A stretch of 64,000 nucleotides of DNA from Streptacidiphilus sp. P02-A3a. GTDB taxonomy: Bacteria; Actinomycetota; Actinomycetes; Streptomycetales; Streptomycetaceae. Both the position numbers and the translations under genes were made by a program. Location of the stretch: positions 1,311,922 through 1,375,921 of the forward strand of contig NZ_CP048289.1 in assembly GCF_014084105.1 (NCBI RefSeq), in the 5' to 3' direction. The notes below the pieces were generated by a model. The model did no database searches and was not told the DNA's origin. It saw nothing but the letters and a program-made list of their open reading frames with translations. The first letter of the stretch is position 1. Every line of letters starts with the position of its first letter. This document shows, one piece after another, positions 34,001-42,746 of the stretch.

Positions 34001-34531
34001 GCCGTTCGGGTGGCGCGGGGCGCGGCGCCACTCCAGCCGGAACGCCAGCATCTCCAGCCGCTCGCCGATCCGGACCGACGCGGTCACCTCCAGCACCCCC
34101 GGCGCCGGGGAGTCGTCGAAGACCTTCCAGAGCACCGGCTGCGAGCCGTTCGGGCCGAGCAGGCAGCGGCGCTGGACGAGGGTCCGCACGTCGTCGTGCA
34201 CCGCCTCGGTGGCGAGCGCGGTCAGCTGTTCGCAGACCCGGTGCCCGCTGAGGACCTCCAGCAGCCGCTGGGCGTAGCGGCCGGCCAGCAGGTTGTCGCC
34301 GGTCCGGGTCGGCGTCGGGTCGCGGTGCCGCAGGCGGCCCCCGCCCACCCCGTGCACCCGCCCCAGCCTGACCGCGCCCGGGGACGGCAGCTGCGCCGGT
34401 GCCGGTACGGCGGCCGGGACCTGCCCCGGGACCTGCCCCGGTGCTTGGTCCGCCGCCGGGACCTGCGTCGGGTTCGGGTGCGGGTGCGGGTGCAGGCGTC
34501 GGACGGTCGGCTGGAGTTCGGTCTCGATCAT
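33965..34531 (-). CDS. Rv3235-family protein
   Basis: A 188-residue protein. The first 75 or so residues are a His/Pro/Gln-rich low-complexity arm (PHPHPNPTQVP, APGQVPGQVPAAVPAPAQ). The C-terminal part (NLLAGRYAQRLLEVLSGHRVCEQLTALATEAVHDDV, VLEVTASVRIGERLEMLAFRLEWR, WRFTALETRW) is the Rv3235-type domain found next to secA in actinobacteria. The compact two-layer domain suggests a protein-binding role, but no function is known to me. The start is ATG 34531 with AGGGGG upstream. A possible promoter is TTGTCG/TACCAC on the minus strand (34599-34604 and 34576-34581, 17 bp apart), with the third palindrome about 78 bp upstream of its start point. Confidence 0.82.
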   Translation of the reverse strand: MIETELQPTVRRLHPHPHPNPTQVPAADQAPGQVPGQVPAAVPAPAQLPSPGAVRLGRVHGVGGGRLRHRDPTPTRTGDNLLAGRYAQRLLEVLSGHRVCEQLTALATEAVHDDVRTLVQRRCLLGPNGSQPVLWKVFDDSPAPGVLEVTASVRIGERLEMLAFRLEWRRAPRHPNGTWRFTALETRW

Positions 34532-34639
34532 GGTGGCAACCCCCTGTCGTCGAAGCGGTGCGCTGTGTGAGCACAGTGGTACCGGCTGCCACTGACAGCG
34601 ACAAGAAGCGCCCGGCCCGCCGAGGTCACCCTGCGAAGT

Positions 34640-34655
34640 TCACTTATCCGAGTGA
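34640..34655. promoter_or_regulatory. 16-bp palindrome TCACT-N6-AGTGA, copy 3
   Basis: TCACTTATCCGAGTGA, with one extra pairing base on each side (34639-34656). It lies upstream of the Rv3235-like gene (minus) and of the DUF6912-like gene (plus). It shares both half sites with the copies at 4874 and 25861. Confidence 0.5.
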
Positions 34656-34855
34656 AAAAGGGCATATGACCTGCGGAAACGCGCGAAGCGCGGGGCTCTG
34701 GGCGTTCACTGCGCGCGATCGGGAGCCATCCGATCGGTGACTCCCCGGAGCCGTTCGGGTGATCTGCTGCCCTCGGGAGCGGGACGCCTATGCTGGGCGC
34801 AGGAGCCCAGGCTCCGGACCCCAGGCCAGCCCACCCGACCACCCGGAGCGCCCCG

Positions 34856-35371
34856 ATGCGCGTGTACGTGCCGACCACCCTGAACGCCCTCGCGCTGGCG
34901 CACGCCGAGGGGCCCCTCGGCGTGGCCCCGCTGCGCGCCTACGCGGTCACCCCCGCCCTGCGGGAGTGGTATCTCAGCGACGACATCGAGGAGTTGGAGT
35001 ACGCCGCGCTGGTACGCGCGGCCCAGTCCTCGCTGCGGCTGCTCGCCGAGGACGCCAAGGCCCCGCGCCGCCGGGTGGTGGTCGCCCTGGACGTGCCGGA
35101 CCGCGCGGTCCAGCTGCGGGTGGACGCCGAGCACGAGCACTCGGCCGAGCTCGGCGCGGTGACGCTGACCGAGCCGCTGCTGCTGGCCAAGGCCGCCGCG
35201 GTGCACGCCGACGCGGACGAGGCCGGGGTGCGCGAGGACGTCGCCGCCGCGGCCGAGGCGGTGGCCGCCGCCGACGGCGGGGACGAGGACGCCCGCTTCA
35301 CCGTGGACGGCGCCGAGGACCACGAACTGCTCTGGTACGCGGTCCAGGAGATCCCCGGGCTGTTGTCCTGA
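34856..35371 (+). CDS. DUF6912-like conserved hypothetical protein
   Basis: A 171-residue soluble acidic protein. It begins MRVYVPTTLNALALAHAEG and includes a VTPALREWYLSDDIEELEYAAL segment and VVVALDVPDRAVQLRVD, ending in ELLWYAVQEIPGLL. I know this as a conserved actinobacterial protein with a recently named DUF (6912 from memory); no activity is assigned. Glu- and Ala-rich helices make up the middle. The start is ATG 34856 with CGGAG before it; an open stretch upstream is not conserved. It lies 50 bp upstream of the HAD-family gene on the same strand and may share its mRNA. Confidence 0.78.
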   Translation: MRVYVPTTLNALALAHAEGPLGVAPLRAYAVTPALREWYLSDDIEELEYAALVRAAQSSLRLLAEDAKAPRRRVVVALDVPDRAVQLRVDAEHEHSAELGAVTLTEPLLLAKAAAVHADADEAGVREDVAAAAEAVAAADGGDEDARFTVDGAEDHELLWYAVQEIPGLLS

Positions 35372-35421
35372 TCGCACCCCTGGCGCCGCCGCTTGTCAGT
35401 GGCACCGGATAGCGTCCGAGC

Positions 35422-36090
35422 ATGCGTGCACACATCGTCTGGGACTGGAACGGCACCCTCTTCGACGACATCGACGCGGTCGTCGCGGCCAGCAACGCGG
35501 CGTTCGCCGAGCTCGGCCTCGGCCCGCTCACGGTGGAGCAGTACCGGGAGACCTACCGGGTCCCCGTCATCGACTTCTACGAGCTGCGGATCGGCCGCAG
35601 GCCCGCTCCGGACGAGTGGGAGCAGATGGACGCGTGCTTCCACCTGCACTACACCGCCCGGCGGGACAGCTGCGCGCTGACGGTCGGGGCGGAGGGACTG
35701 CTCGCGCAGTGGCCCGGCGGCGGCGACCGCTCGCAGTCGCTGCTGTCCATGTACGGGCACGACGAACTCGTTCCGTTCGTGCGCCGGCTCGGTCTGGAGC
35801 GGCACTTCCTCCGGATCGACGGCCGCGACGGCACCTCGGGTGTCTCCGGCAAGGCCGAGTACCTGGTCCGGCACCTTGAGGCGCTGGCCGGGGAGGGGGT
35901 CGTCCCGGCCGCCACCGTGGTGATCGGCGACGCGCTGGACGACGCCCGGGCCGCCGCGCACGCCGGGGCGCACGCGGTGCTGTTCGCGGGCGGATCGCAC
36001 ACCCGCCGGGAGTTGGAGCGGTTCGGGGTGCCGGTGGCCGACACCCTGGCCGAGGCCGTCGGCTATGCCCAGCGGTTGATAGCGGACTGA
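35422..36090 (+). CDS. HAD-family hydrolase (phosphoglycolate phosphatase-like)
   Basis: A 222-residue haloacid dehalogenase-type phosphatase. Motif I is VWDWNGTLFDD (nucleophile Asp8, acid Asn10 in place of the more common Asp, so the chemistry could be altered). Motif II is LLSMYGH, motif III is the Lys of GVSGKAEYL, and motif IV is VVIGDALDDARAA with the metal-binding Asp residues. The DxN variant occurs in some streptomycete HAD proteins known to me as WDWNGT. The cap is helical (C1 type). The substrate is unknown. The start is ATG 35422. Confidence 0.88.
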   Translation: MRAHIVWDWNGTLFDDIDAVVAASNAAFAELGLGPLTVEQYRETYRVPVIDFYELRIGRRPAPDEWEQMDACFHLHYTARRDSCALTVGAEGLLAQWPGGGDRSQSLLSMYGHDELVPFVRRLGLERHFLRIDGRDGTSGVSGKAEYLVRHLEALAGEGVVPAATVVIGDALDDARAAAHAGAHAVLFAGGSHTRRELERFGVPVADTLAEAVGYAQRLIAD

Positions 36091-36455
36091 GCCGGGTTCG
36101 GCCCCGCCCCGGCTGACCCGGCGTCAGCAGCGTCAGTGGCGTCGGCGCCGGCCGGTCGGCGCCCGCGTCGACCCCTACCACCAGCGCGTCCTCGGTACCA
36201 CCGGACGCACAGGCTCCACATGGACAACTCGTACACAGGGGACCAAAGATCCTGACGCACTGCTCCGATCCGGCCCCTGACAGTGCCCCATACCCCCGTT
36301 AGGCTCGGCCTGAAACCTCGTCGATGCGTGGGATTCGCCGGTTCATTCGCTTCCGTTACCGGACATGCGGGAGGATACGGACAGTCTCGGCGGTTCCAGG
36401 CAGCAGACGAACACCACCGAGTCACGCAACGGCGCGCGACAGGAGCCAGATAACC
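36091..36455 (+). promoter_or_regulatory. Upstream region and promoter of the glutamate dehydrogenase gene
   Basis: These 365 bases hold no gene. A near-consensus promoter CTGACA (36277-36282), 17 bp, TAGGCT (36300-36305) gives a leader of about 144 nt. A weak GC-rich stem (GGCGCCG with CGGCGCC, near 36145-36165) follows the HAD gene and may be its terminator. Confidence 0.6.
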
Positions 36456-39400
36456 ATGCAGACCCAGCTGGACGCAGCGAAGGCCGACCTGCTCAGCAAG
36501 GCCGCTCAGGGGGAGGCGCTCGGCGAGGGGGCCCTGGCCTCCTATCTCAAGCACTACTACCTGCACACAGCCCCCGAGGACCTGCTCGACCGCGACCCGG
36601 CCGACGTCTACGGCGCGGCGGCCTCCCACTACGCACTCGCGCTGAACCGCCCGCAGGGCACCGCCGTGGTCCGGGTGCACACGCCGACCCTGGAAGAGGA
36701 CGGCTGGTCCTGCGGCCACACCGTGGTCGAGGTCGTCACCGACGACATGCCCTTCCTGGTGGACTCCGTCACCAACGAGCTGACCCGCCTCGGACGCGCC
36801 ATCCACGTGGTGGTCCACCCGCAGCTGCTGGTCCGCCGTGACATCACCGGCAAGCTGCTGGAGATTCTGGACGCCGACCCGCGCAGCGCCGAGAAGCCCC
36901 AGGACGCCCTGCTGGAGTCCTGGATGCACATCGAGATCGACCGGGCGACCGGGCGCGAGGAGCTCACCGCCATCGAGGCCGACCTGCGCCGGGTCCTGGT
37001 GGACGTGCGCGAGGTGGTCGAGGACTGGACCAAGATGCGTGACGGCGCGCTGCGCCTCGCCGACGAGCTGCACGCCGCGCCCCCGGCCGAGCTGCCGGGC
37101 TCCGAGGTGGAGGAGGCGCAGGAGCTGCTGCGCTGGCTCGCCGACGACCACTTCACCTTCCTCGGCTACCGCGAGTACAACCTGGTCCGCTCCGAGGACG
37201 GCGAGGACCTGCTGCGGGCCGTTCCCGGCACCGGCCTCGGGGTGCTGCGCTCCGACCCGCGCGCGGACGCGCACGCCGGTGACACCATGGCCTCCGCCTC
37301 CTTCGGTCGCCTGGCCGCCCCGGCCCGGGCCAAGGCCCGCGAGAAGCGGCTGCTGGTGCTGACCAAGGCCAACAGCCGGTCCACCGTGCACCGCCCCTCG
37401 TACCTGGACTACGTCGGCGTCAAGAAGTTCGACGCCGAGGGCAACGTCATCGGCGAGCGCCGCTTCCTCGGACTGCTGACCGCCGCCGCGTACACCGAGT
37501 CGGTCACCCGGATCCCGGTGGTGCGGGTCAAGGTCGCCCAGGTCGTGGCCGACTCCGGCTTCACCCCGGAGAGCCACGACGCCCGCGACCTGGTGCAGAT
37601 CCTGGCGACCTACCCCCGGGACGAGCTCTTCCAGACCCCCGCCGACCAGCTGCTGTCGGTCGCGCTGAACGTGCTGTACCTCCAGGAGCGGCGCAAGCTG
37701 CGGCTGTTCCTGCGCCAGGACGAGTACGGCCGCTACTTCTCCGCGCTGGTCTACCTGCCGCGCGACCGCTACACCACCGGTGTCCGGCTCCGGCTGATGG
37801 ACCTGCTGATGCAGGAGCTCGGCGGCAGCGCCATCGAGTACACCGCCTGGAACACCGAGTCGGTGCTCGCCCGGCTGCACTTCCTGGTCCGGGTCCCGGC
37901 CGGGAACGAGCTGCCGATGCTCACCGACACCGACGTGGAGCGGCTGGAGGCCAAGCTCGCCGAGGCCGCCCGCTCCTGGGCCGACAACTTCAACGAGGAG
38001 CTGGCCCTCGACTACAGCGAGGAGGAGGCCGCCGTGGCCTCCCGCCGCTACGCGGGCGCCTTCCCCGACGGCTACCGCGCCGACTTCGGCCCGGTCCAGG
38101 CGGTCGCCGACATGCGCCGACTGGAGTCGCTCACCGGCCCCACCGACTTCCGACTGAACCTGTACCACGTCGACGGCGCGCCCGCCGACGAGAACCGGTT
38201 CAAGATCTACTGGGTGGGCGGCTCGGTCTCGCTGAGCGAGGTCCTGCCGGTGCTCCAGCGGCTCGGCGTGGAGGTCCTCGACGAGCACCCGTACGAGCTG
38301 CGCCGCGGTGACGGCTCCGTCGCCTGGGTGTACGACTTCGGTCTGCGGATGCGCGACGACAACGCCGAGAGCATCACCGACGACCTCCGCGAGCGCTTCC
38401 ACGAGGCCTTCGCCGCCACCTGGACCGGCAAGGCCGAGAACGACGGCTTCAACTCGCTGATCCTGCGCGCCGGTCTGAGCTGGCGGCAGGCCGTGGTGCT
38501 GCGCTCCTACGCCAAGTACCTGCGCCAGGCCGGGTCCACCTTCTCCCAGGACTACGTGGAGGACGCGCTCACCAACAACGTCCACGCCACCCGGCTGCTG
38601 GTGAACCTGTTCGAGGCGCGGCTGTCCCCGGCCCACCGGCAGGGCTCGGACGAGCTCACCGAGGGCATCGTGGAGGAGCTGGACGGCGCGCTCGACCAGG
38701 TGGTCAGCCTGGACGAGGACCGCATCCTGCGCTCCTTCCTGTCGCTGATCAAGGCCACCCTGCGGACCAACTTCTTCCAGCGCGACCCGCAGACCGGCGA
38801 GCCGCACTCCTACGTGTCGATGAAGTTCGACCCGCAGGCCATCCCGGACCTCCCCGCGCCGCGCCCGGCGTACGAGATCTGGGTCTACTCGCCGCAGGTC
38901 GAGGGCGTGCACCTGCGCTTCGGCAAGGTCGCCCGCGGTGGCCTGCGCTGGTCCGACCGCCGCGAGGACTTCCGGACCGAGGTGCTGGGCCTGGTCAAGG
39001 CGCAGATGGTGAAGAACACCGTGATCGTGCCGGTCGGCTCCAAGGGCGGCTTCGTCGCCAAGCAGCTGCCCGACCCGGGGGTGGACCGCGCCGCCTGGCT
39101 GGCCGAGGGCATCTCGTCCTACAAGACCTTCATCTGCGGTCTGCTGGACATCACCGACAACCTCATCCCCGGCGGCGGCGTGATCCCGCCGAAGGACGTG
39201 GTCCGGCACGACGGCGACGACACCTACCTGGTGGTCGCCGCCGACAAGGGCACGGCCACCTTCTCCGACATCGCCAACGAGGTCGCCCAGTCGTACGGCT
39301 TCTGGCTCGGCGACGCCTTCGCCTCCGGCGGCTCCGCCGGATACGACCACAAGGGCATGGGCATCACCGCCAAGGGCGCCTGGGAGTCCGTCAAGCGGCA

Positions 39401-41387
39401 CTTCCGCGAGCTCGGCCACGACACCCAGACGGAGGACTTCACCGTCGTCGGCATCGGCGACATGTCCGGTGACGTGTTCGGCAACGGGATGCTGCTCAGC
39501 GAGCACATCCGGCTGGTCGCGGCGTTCGACCACCGGCACATCTTCATCGACCCCGCCCCGGACGCGGCGAGCTCCTTCGCCGAGCGCAGGCGGCTGTTCG
39601 ACCTGCCGCGCAGCTCCTGGGAGGACTACGACAAGGCGCTGATCTCGGCGGGCGGCGGGATCTTCCCGCGCTCCGCGAAGTCCATCAACATCACCGCGCA
39701 GATGCGCGGGGTGCTCGGGCTCGACGCCGGGGTCTCCCGGCTGACCCCGGCCGAACTGATGCGGACGATCCTGCTCGCGCCGGTCGACCTGCTGTGGAAC
39801 GGCGGCATCGGCACCTACGTCAAGGCCACGGCGGAGAACAACGCCGAGGTCGGCGACAAGGCCAACGACGCGATCCGGGTCAACGGCGCCGACCTGCGGG
39901 TCAAGGTCCTCGGCGAGGGCGGCAACCTGGGCGCGACCCAGCTCGGCCGGATCGAGTTCGCCACCAGCGGCGGCCCGGTCGGTCCGGACGGCGAGCGCAC
40001 CGGCGGCGCGGTCAACACCGACGCCATCGACAACTCGGCCGGGGTGGACACCTCGGACCACGAGGTCAACATCAAGATCCTGCTCAACCGGGTCGTCGGC
40101 GACGGCGAGATGACGGTCGAGCAGCGCAACGCCCTGCTCGCGGAGATGACCGACGACATCGGCGAGCACGTGCTGCGCAACAACTACGCGCAGAACGTGG
40201 CGCTGGCCAATGCCTGCGCCCAGGCACCGAGCATGCTCAACGTCCACGCCCGGATGATGCGCAAGCTGGTCGCCGACGGCCACCTCAACCGGGCGCTGGA
40301 GTTCCTGCCGAGCGGCGCGCAGCTGCGCGAGCGGGCGGCGGCGGGCCGGGGGCTGACCCAGCCGGAGATGGCGGTGCTGCTCGCCTACACCAAGATCACC
40401 CTCTCCGACGAGATCCTGGCGTCCGACCTGCCCGACGACCCGTACCTGCGCGGCAAGCTGCACCGGTACTTCCCGGAGCAGTTGCAGCAGCGCTTCGGCG
40501 CGCAGATCGACGCCCACGCGCTGCACCGCGAGATCATCACCACCGTGCTGGTCAACGAGACCATCAACCGGGGCGGTTGCACCTTCGCCTTCCGGCTGAA
40601 GGAGGAGACCGGCGCGACGTACGAGGAGATCGTGCGCTCGCACACCGCGGCCCGGGCGATCTTCGACCTCAAGGGCATGTGGGCCGCGATCGAGGGTCTG
40701 GACAACGCCGTTCCGGCCGCGCTGCAGACCCGGATGCGGCTGCACAGCCGCCGTCTGGTCGAGCGCGCCACCCGCTGGCTGCTCAACAACCGCCGTCAGC
40801 CGCTGGACATCGCCGGGACCATCGAGGTGTTCCGCGAGCGCTGCAACCAGGTCTGGGACATGCTTCCGGACGTGCTGCGCGGCGCCGACCGCGAGTGGTT
40901 CGACGGCGTGTACGCGGAGCTGGCCTCGGCCGGGGTGCCGGTCCAACTGGCGGTGCGGATGGCCGGGTTGTCCTCGGTCTTCCCGACGCTGGACATCGTC
41001 GAGGTCGCCGACCGCACCGAGCAGGACGTGCGGGCCGTCGCCGAGGTGTACTACGACCTGGGCGACCGGCTGCAGATCACCGACCTGCTGGACCGCATCA
41101 TCGAGCTGCCGCGGCAGGACCGCTGGCAGTCGATGGCGCGCGCGGCGATCCGCGAGGACCTGTTCGCGGCGCACGCCGTGCTCACCATGGACCTGCTCGG
41201 CCACGGCGGTCCCGGGGCGGACCCGGTGCGGCGGTTCGAGGCCTGGGCCGAGGACAACGCGACGCTGGTCAACCGGGCCAAGGCCACGCTCGACGACATA
41301 AGGGGTGCGGAGTCCTTCGACCTGGCGAACCTCAGCGTCGCCATGCGGGTGATCCGCACCCTGCTGCGGACCGGATCGATGCGCTGA
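36456..41387 (+). CDS. gdh: NAD-specific glutamate dehydrogenase, 180-kDa class
   Basis: A 1643-residue enzyme of the large NAD-GDH class first described in Streptomyces clavuligerus. It oxidises glutamate to 2-oxoglutarate and ammonia, a mainly catabolic reaction. The long N-terminal regulatory region (MPFLVDSVTNELTRLGRAIH, FTFLGYREYNL) leads to the catalytic core near residues 800-1200: FGKVARGGLRWSDRREDFRTEVLGLVKAQ, VKNTVIVPVGSKGGFVAK, YDHKGMGITAKGAW, GIGDMSGDVFGNGMLLS and ILLAPVDLLWNGGIGTYVK. A C-terminal helical part follows. The length matches the class. The start is ATG 36456 with AGGAG at 36441-36445. It is monocistronic, between its own promoter and a hairpin at 41438-41475. Confidence 0.95.
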   Translation: MQTQLDAAKADLLSKAAQGEALGEGALASYLKHYYLHTAPEDLLDRDPADVYGAAASHYALALNRPQGTAVVRVHTPTLEEDGWSCGHTVVEVVTDDMPFLVDSVTNELTRLGRAIHVVVHPQLLVRRDITGKLLEILDADPRSAEKPQDALLESWMHIEIDRATGREELTAIEADLRRVLVDVREVVEDWTKMRDGALRLADELHAAPPAELPGSEVEEAQELLRWLADDHFTFLGYREYNLVRSEDGEDLLRAVPGTGLGVLRSDPRADAHAGDTMASASFGRLAAPARAKAREKRLLVLTKANSRSTVHRPSYLDYVGVKKFDAEGNVIGERRFLGLLTAAAYTESVTRIPVVRVKVAQVVADSGFTPESHDARDLVQILATYPRDELFQTPADQLLSVALNVLYLQERRKLRLFLRQDEYGRYFSALVYLPRDRYTTGVRLRLMDLLMQELGGSAIEYTAWNTESVLARLHFLVRVPAGNELPMLTDTDVERLEAKLAEAARSWADNFNEELALDYSEEEAAVASRRYAGAFPDGYRADFGPVQAVADMRRLESLTGPTDFRLNLYHVDGAPADENRFKIYWVGGSVSLSEVLPVLQRLGVEVLDEHPYELRRGDGSVAWVYDFGLRMRDDNAESITDDLRERFHEAFAATWTGKAENDGFNSLILRAGLSWRQAVVLRSYAKYLRQAGSTFSQDYVEDALTNNVHATRLLVNLFEARLSPAHRQGSDELTEGIVEELDGALDQVVSLDEDRILRSFLSLIKATLRTNFFQRDPQTGEPHSYVSMKFDPQAIPDLPAPRPAYEIWVYSPQVEGVHLRFGKVARGGLRWSDRREDFRTEVLGLVKAQMVKNTVIVPVGSKGGFVAKQLPDPGVDRAAWLAEGISSYKTFICGLLDITDNLIPGGGVIPPKDVVRHDGDDTYLVVAADKGTATFSDIANEVAQSYGFWLGDAFASGGSAGYDHKGMGITAKGAWESVKRHFRELGHDTQTEDFTVVGIGDMSGDVFGNGMLLSEHIRLVAAFDHRHIFIDPAPDAASSFAERRRLFDLPRSSWEDYDKALISAGGGIFPRSAKSINITAQMRGVLGLDAGVSRLTPAELMRTILLAPVDLLWNGGIGTYVKATAENNAEVGDKANDAIRVNGADLRVKVLGEGGNLGATQLGRIEFATSGGPVGPDGERTGGAVNTDAIDNSAGVDTSDHEVNIKILLNRVVGDGEMTVEQRNALLAEMTDDIGEHVLRNNYAQNVALANACAQAPSMLNVHARMMRKLVADGHLNRALEFLPSGAQLRERAAAGRGLTQPEMAVLLAYTKITLSDEILASDLPDDPYLRGKLHRYFPEQLQQRFGAQIDAHALHREIITTVLVNETINRGGCTFAFRLKEETGATYEEIVRSHTAARAIFDLKGMWAAIEGLDNAVPAALQTRMRLHSRRLVERATRWLLNNRRQPLDIAGTIEVFRERCNQVWDMLPDVLRGADREWFDGVYAELASAGVPVQLAVRMAGLSSVFPTLDIVEVADRTEQDVRAVAEVYYDLGDRLQITDLLDRIIELPRQDRWQSMARAAIREDLFAAHAVLTMDLLGHGGPGADPVRRFEAWAEDNATLVNRAKATLDDIRGAESFDLANLSVAMRVIRTLLRTGSMR

Positions 41388-41437
41388 CCGCGTAGTCCGC
41401 GCCGGATGCGCCGGGCACACCGGGCATATCGGGCACA

Positions 41438-41475
41438 CCGTTGGGCCGCTCCCGCTCCCGGGGGTGGCCCAACGG
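41438..41475. terminator. Convergent terminator after glutamate dehydrogenase
   Basis: A perfect 10-bp inverted repeat (41438-41447 with 41466-41475) with a GC-rich 18-nt loop that can pair further. It lies between gdh (plus) and the ABC transporter operon (minus). Confidence 0.65.
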
Positions 41476-41518
41476 CTTCAGCGCCGGGGCTGGTTCAGCG
41501 GAACTCCCCGGAAGGTAC

Positions 41519-42598
41519 TCAGGGCAGGCGGCGGCCGGTCGCCGCGTCGAACAGGTGGACCCGGTCCAGGTCGGCGCCGACCACGAAGCTCTCGCCGAGC
41601 AGCGGCACCGGACCGCTGGTCCGCCGGATCACCAGGTCGGCGGTCCCGCCCGGGACCTCGGTCCTGGCGTGCACCAGGTACTCCCGCCCGGAGTCCTTGA
41701 CCAGCACCGCGGTCGCCCGGATGCCGCCCGCGCCGTGGCCGATCAGCAGGTCGTCCGGGCGCAGTCCGACCAGGATCCGGTCGCTGCTGAGCGCCGCGAG
41801 CCGGTCCGGTCCGACCGGCAGCAGCAGGTCACCGATCCGCGCGCGGCCGTCGCTGACCACCGCCGGGACCAGGTTCATCGGCGGTGAGCCGACGAACTCG
41901 GCGACCGCGACCGTGCCCGGCTCCTCGAACACCTGGTGCGGGGTGCCGACCTGGTGCAGCACGCCCCGGTCCAGCACCGCGATCCGGTCGGCTATCGCCC
42001 AGGCGTCGGTGGAACTGCAGGTGGCGTAGAGCAGGGTGATCCCGGCCTCCCGTTGCAGCGAGGCGATCGGAGCGCGGTCGCGGGGCAGCAGCGGCACCGA
42101 GGTCCCGGCCATGGGCTCGTCCAGGCAGATCACCCGGGGCCGGGGGGCCATCGCCCGGGCCATGATCGCGCGCTGCCGCAGGCCGACCGGCAGTGCCTCG
42201 GGCCGGGCGCCGAGGTGCTGGTCCAGGCCGCACAGTTCGGCCAGTTGGGCCACCCGGCTGCTGACCGCCCGGGCCGAGGCGCGGCGCATGGTGAGCGGGA
42301 AGGCGATGTTCTCGGCCACGGTCAGGTGCGGGATCAGCGAGAAGCCCTGGGCCAGCAGGGAGACCCCGCGCTTGTCCGGGGCGACCCGGGCCAGATCCTG
42401 GCCGTCGATCAGGATCCGGCCCCGGTTCAGTGGTTCGAGTCCGGCCAGCATCCGCAGCAGGGTGGACTTGCCGCTGCCGGAGGGGCCGCTGAGCACCATC
42501 AGCTCGCCGTCGCGGACGTCGAGGCGGACGTCGGTGACGGCGGGTCGCCAACTGCCCCGGAACACGCGGGTGGCATCGATGAACCGAATCTCGGCCAC
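41519..42598 (-). CDS. Sugar ABC transporter ATP-binding protein with degenerate motifs
   Basis: A 359-residue MalK/UgpC-type ATPase with a C-terminal regulatory (TOBE) domain (VGLRPDDLLIG near the end). Walker A GPSGSGKST is intact at residues 38-46, Gln84 is the Q-loop, and Walker B VICLDEP is at 156-162. The signature LSGGQ is LPVGL in LPVGLRQ (136-142), the D-loop SNLD is replaced by AGTS (164-167), and the switch His expected in YVTHD is Cys194 in YATCSS. Such changes predict weak or no ATP hydrolysis, or use as a partner in a heterodimer. The start GTG 42598 has AGGAGGAG upstream. It is last in the order binding protein, permease, permease, ATPase, after a 148-bp gap, so it may belong to that operon. 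Substrate unknown. Confidence 0.85.
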   Translation of the reverse strand: MAEIRFIDATRVFRGSWRPAVTDVRLDVRDGELMVLSGPSGSGKSTLLRMLAGLEPLNRGRILIDGQDLARVAPDKRGVSLLAQGFSLIPHLTVAENIAFPLTMRRASARAVSSRVAQLAELCGLDQHLGARPEALPVGLRQRAIMARAMAPRPRVICLDEPMAGTSVPLLPRDRAPIASLQREAGITLLYATCSSTDAWAIADRIAVLDRGVLHQVGTPHQVFEEPGTVAVAEFVGSPPMNLVPAVVSDGRARIGDLLLPVGPDRLAALSSDRILVGLRPDDLLIGHGAGGIRATAVLVKDSGREYLVHARTEVPGGTADLVIRRTSGPVPLLGESFVVGADLDRVHLFDAATGRRLP

Positions 42599-42746
42599 CT
42601 GCGCGCTCCTCCTGGCTGCTGGCGTCCTGTCCCGGCCGGGCCGCCGCGGGCCCCGGCCGGCGTCCCCCGACCGGCGTCCCCCGTGCGTCAAGTATGGCTG
42701 ATTGCCTGGCCGGATCCGCCTGGTGGGATCCGGCCGGGCGGGTGCC

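Noticed and set aside
36063-41438. Open frame of 1791 codons on the minus strand
   Set aside because: It is the antisense shadow of the glutamate dehydrogenase gene. Its translation is Val/Gly/Arg/Asp-rich repetitive sequence without domains, as expected opposite a GC-rich gene.
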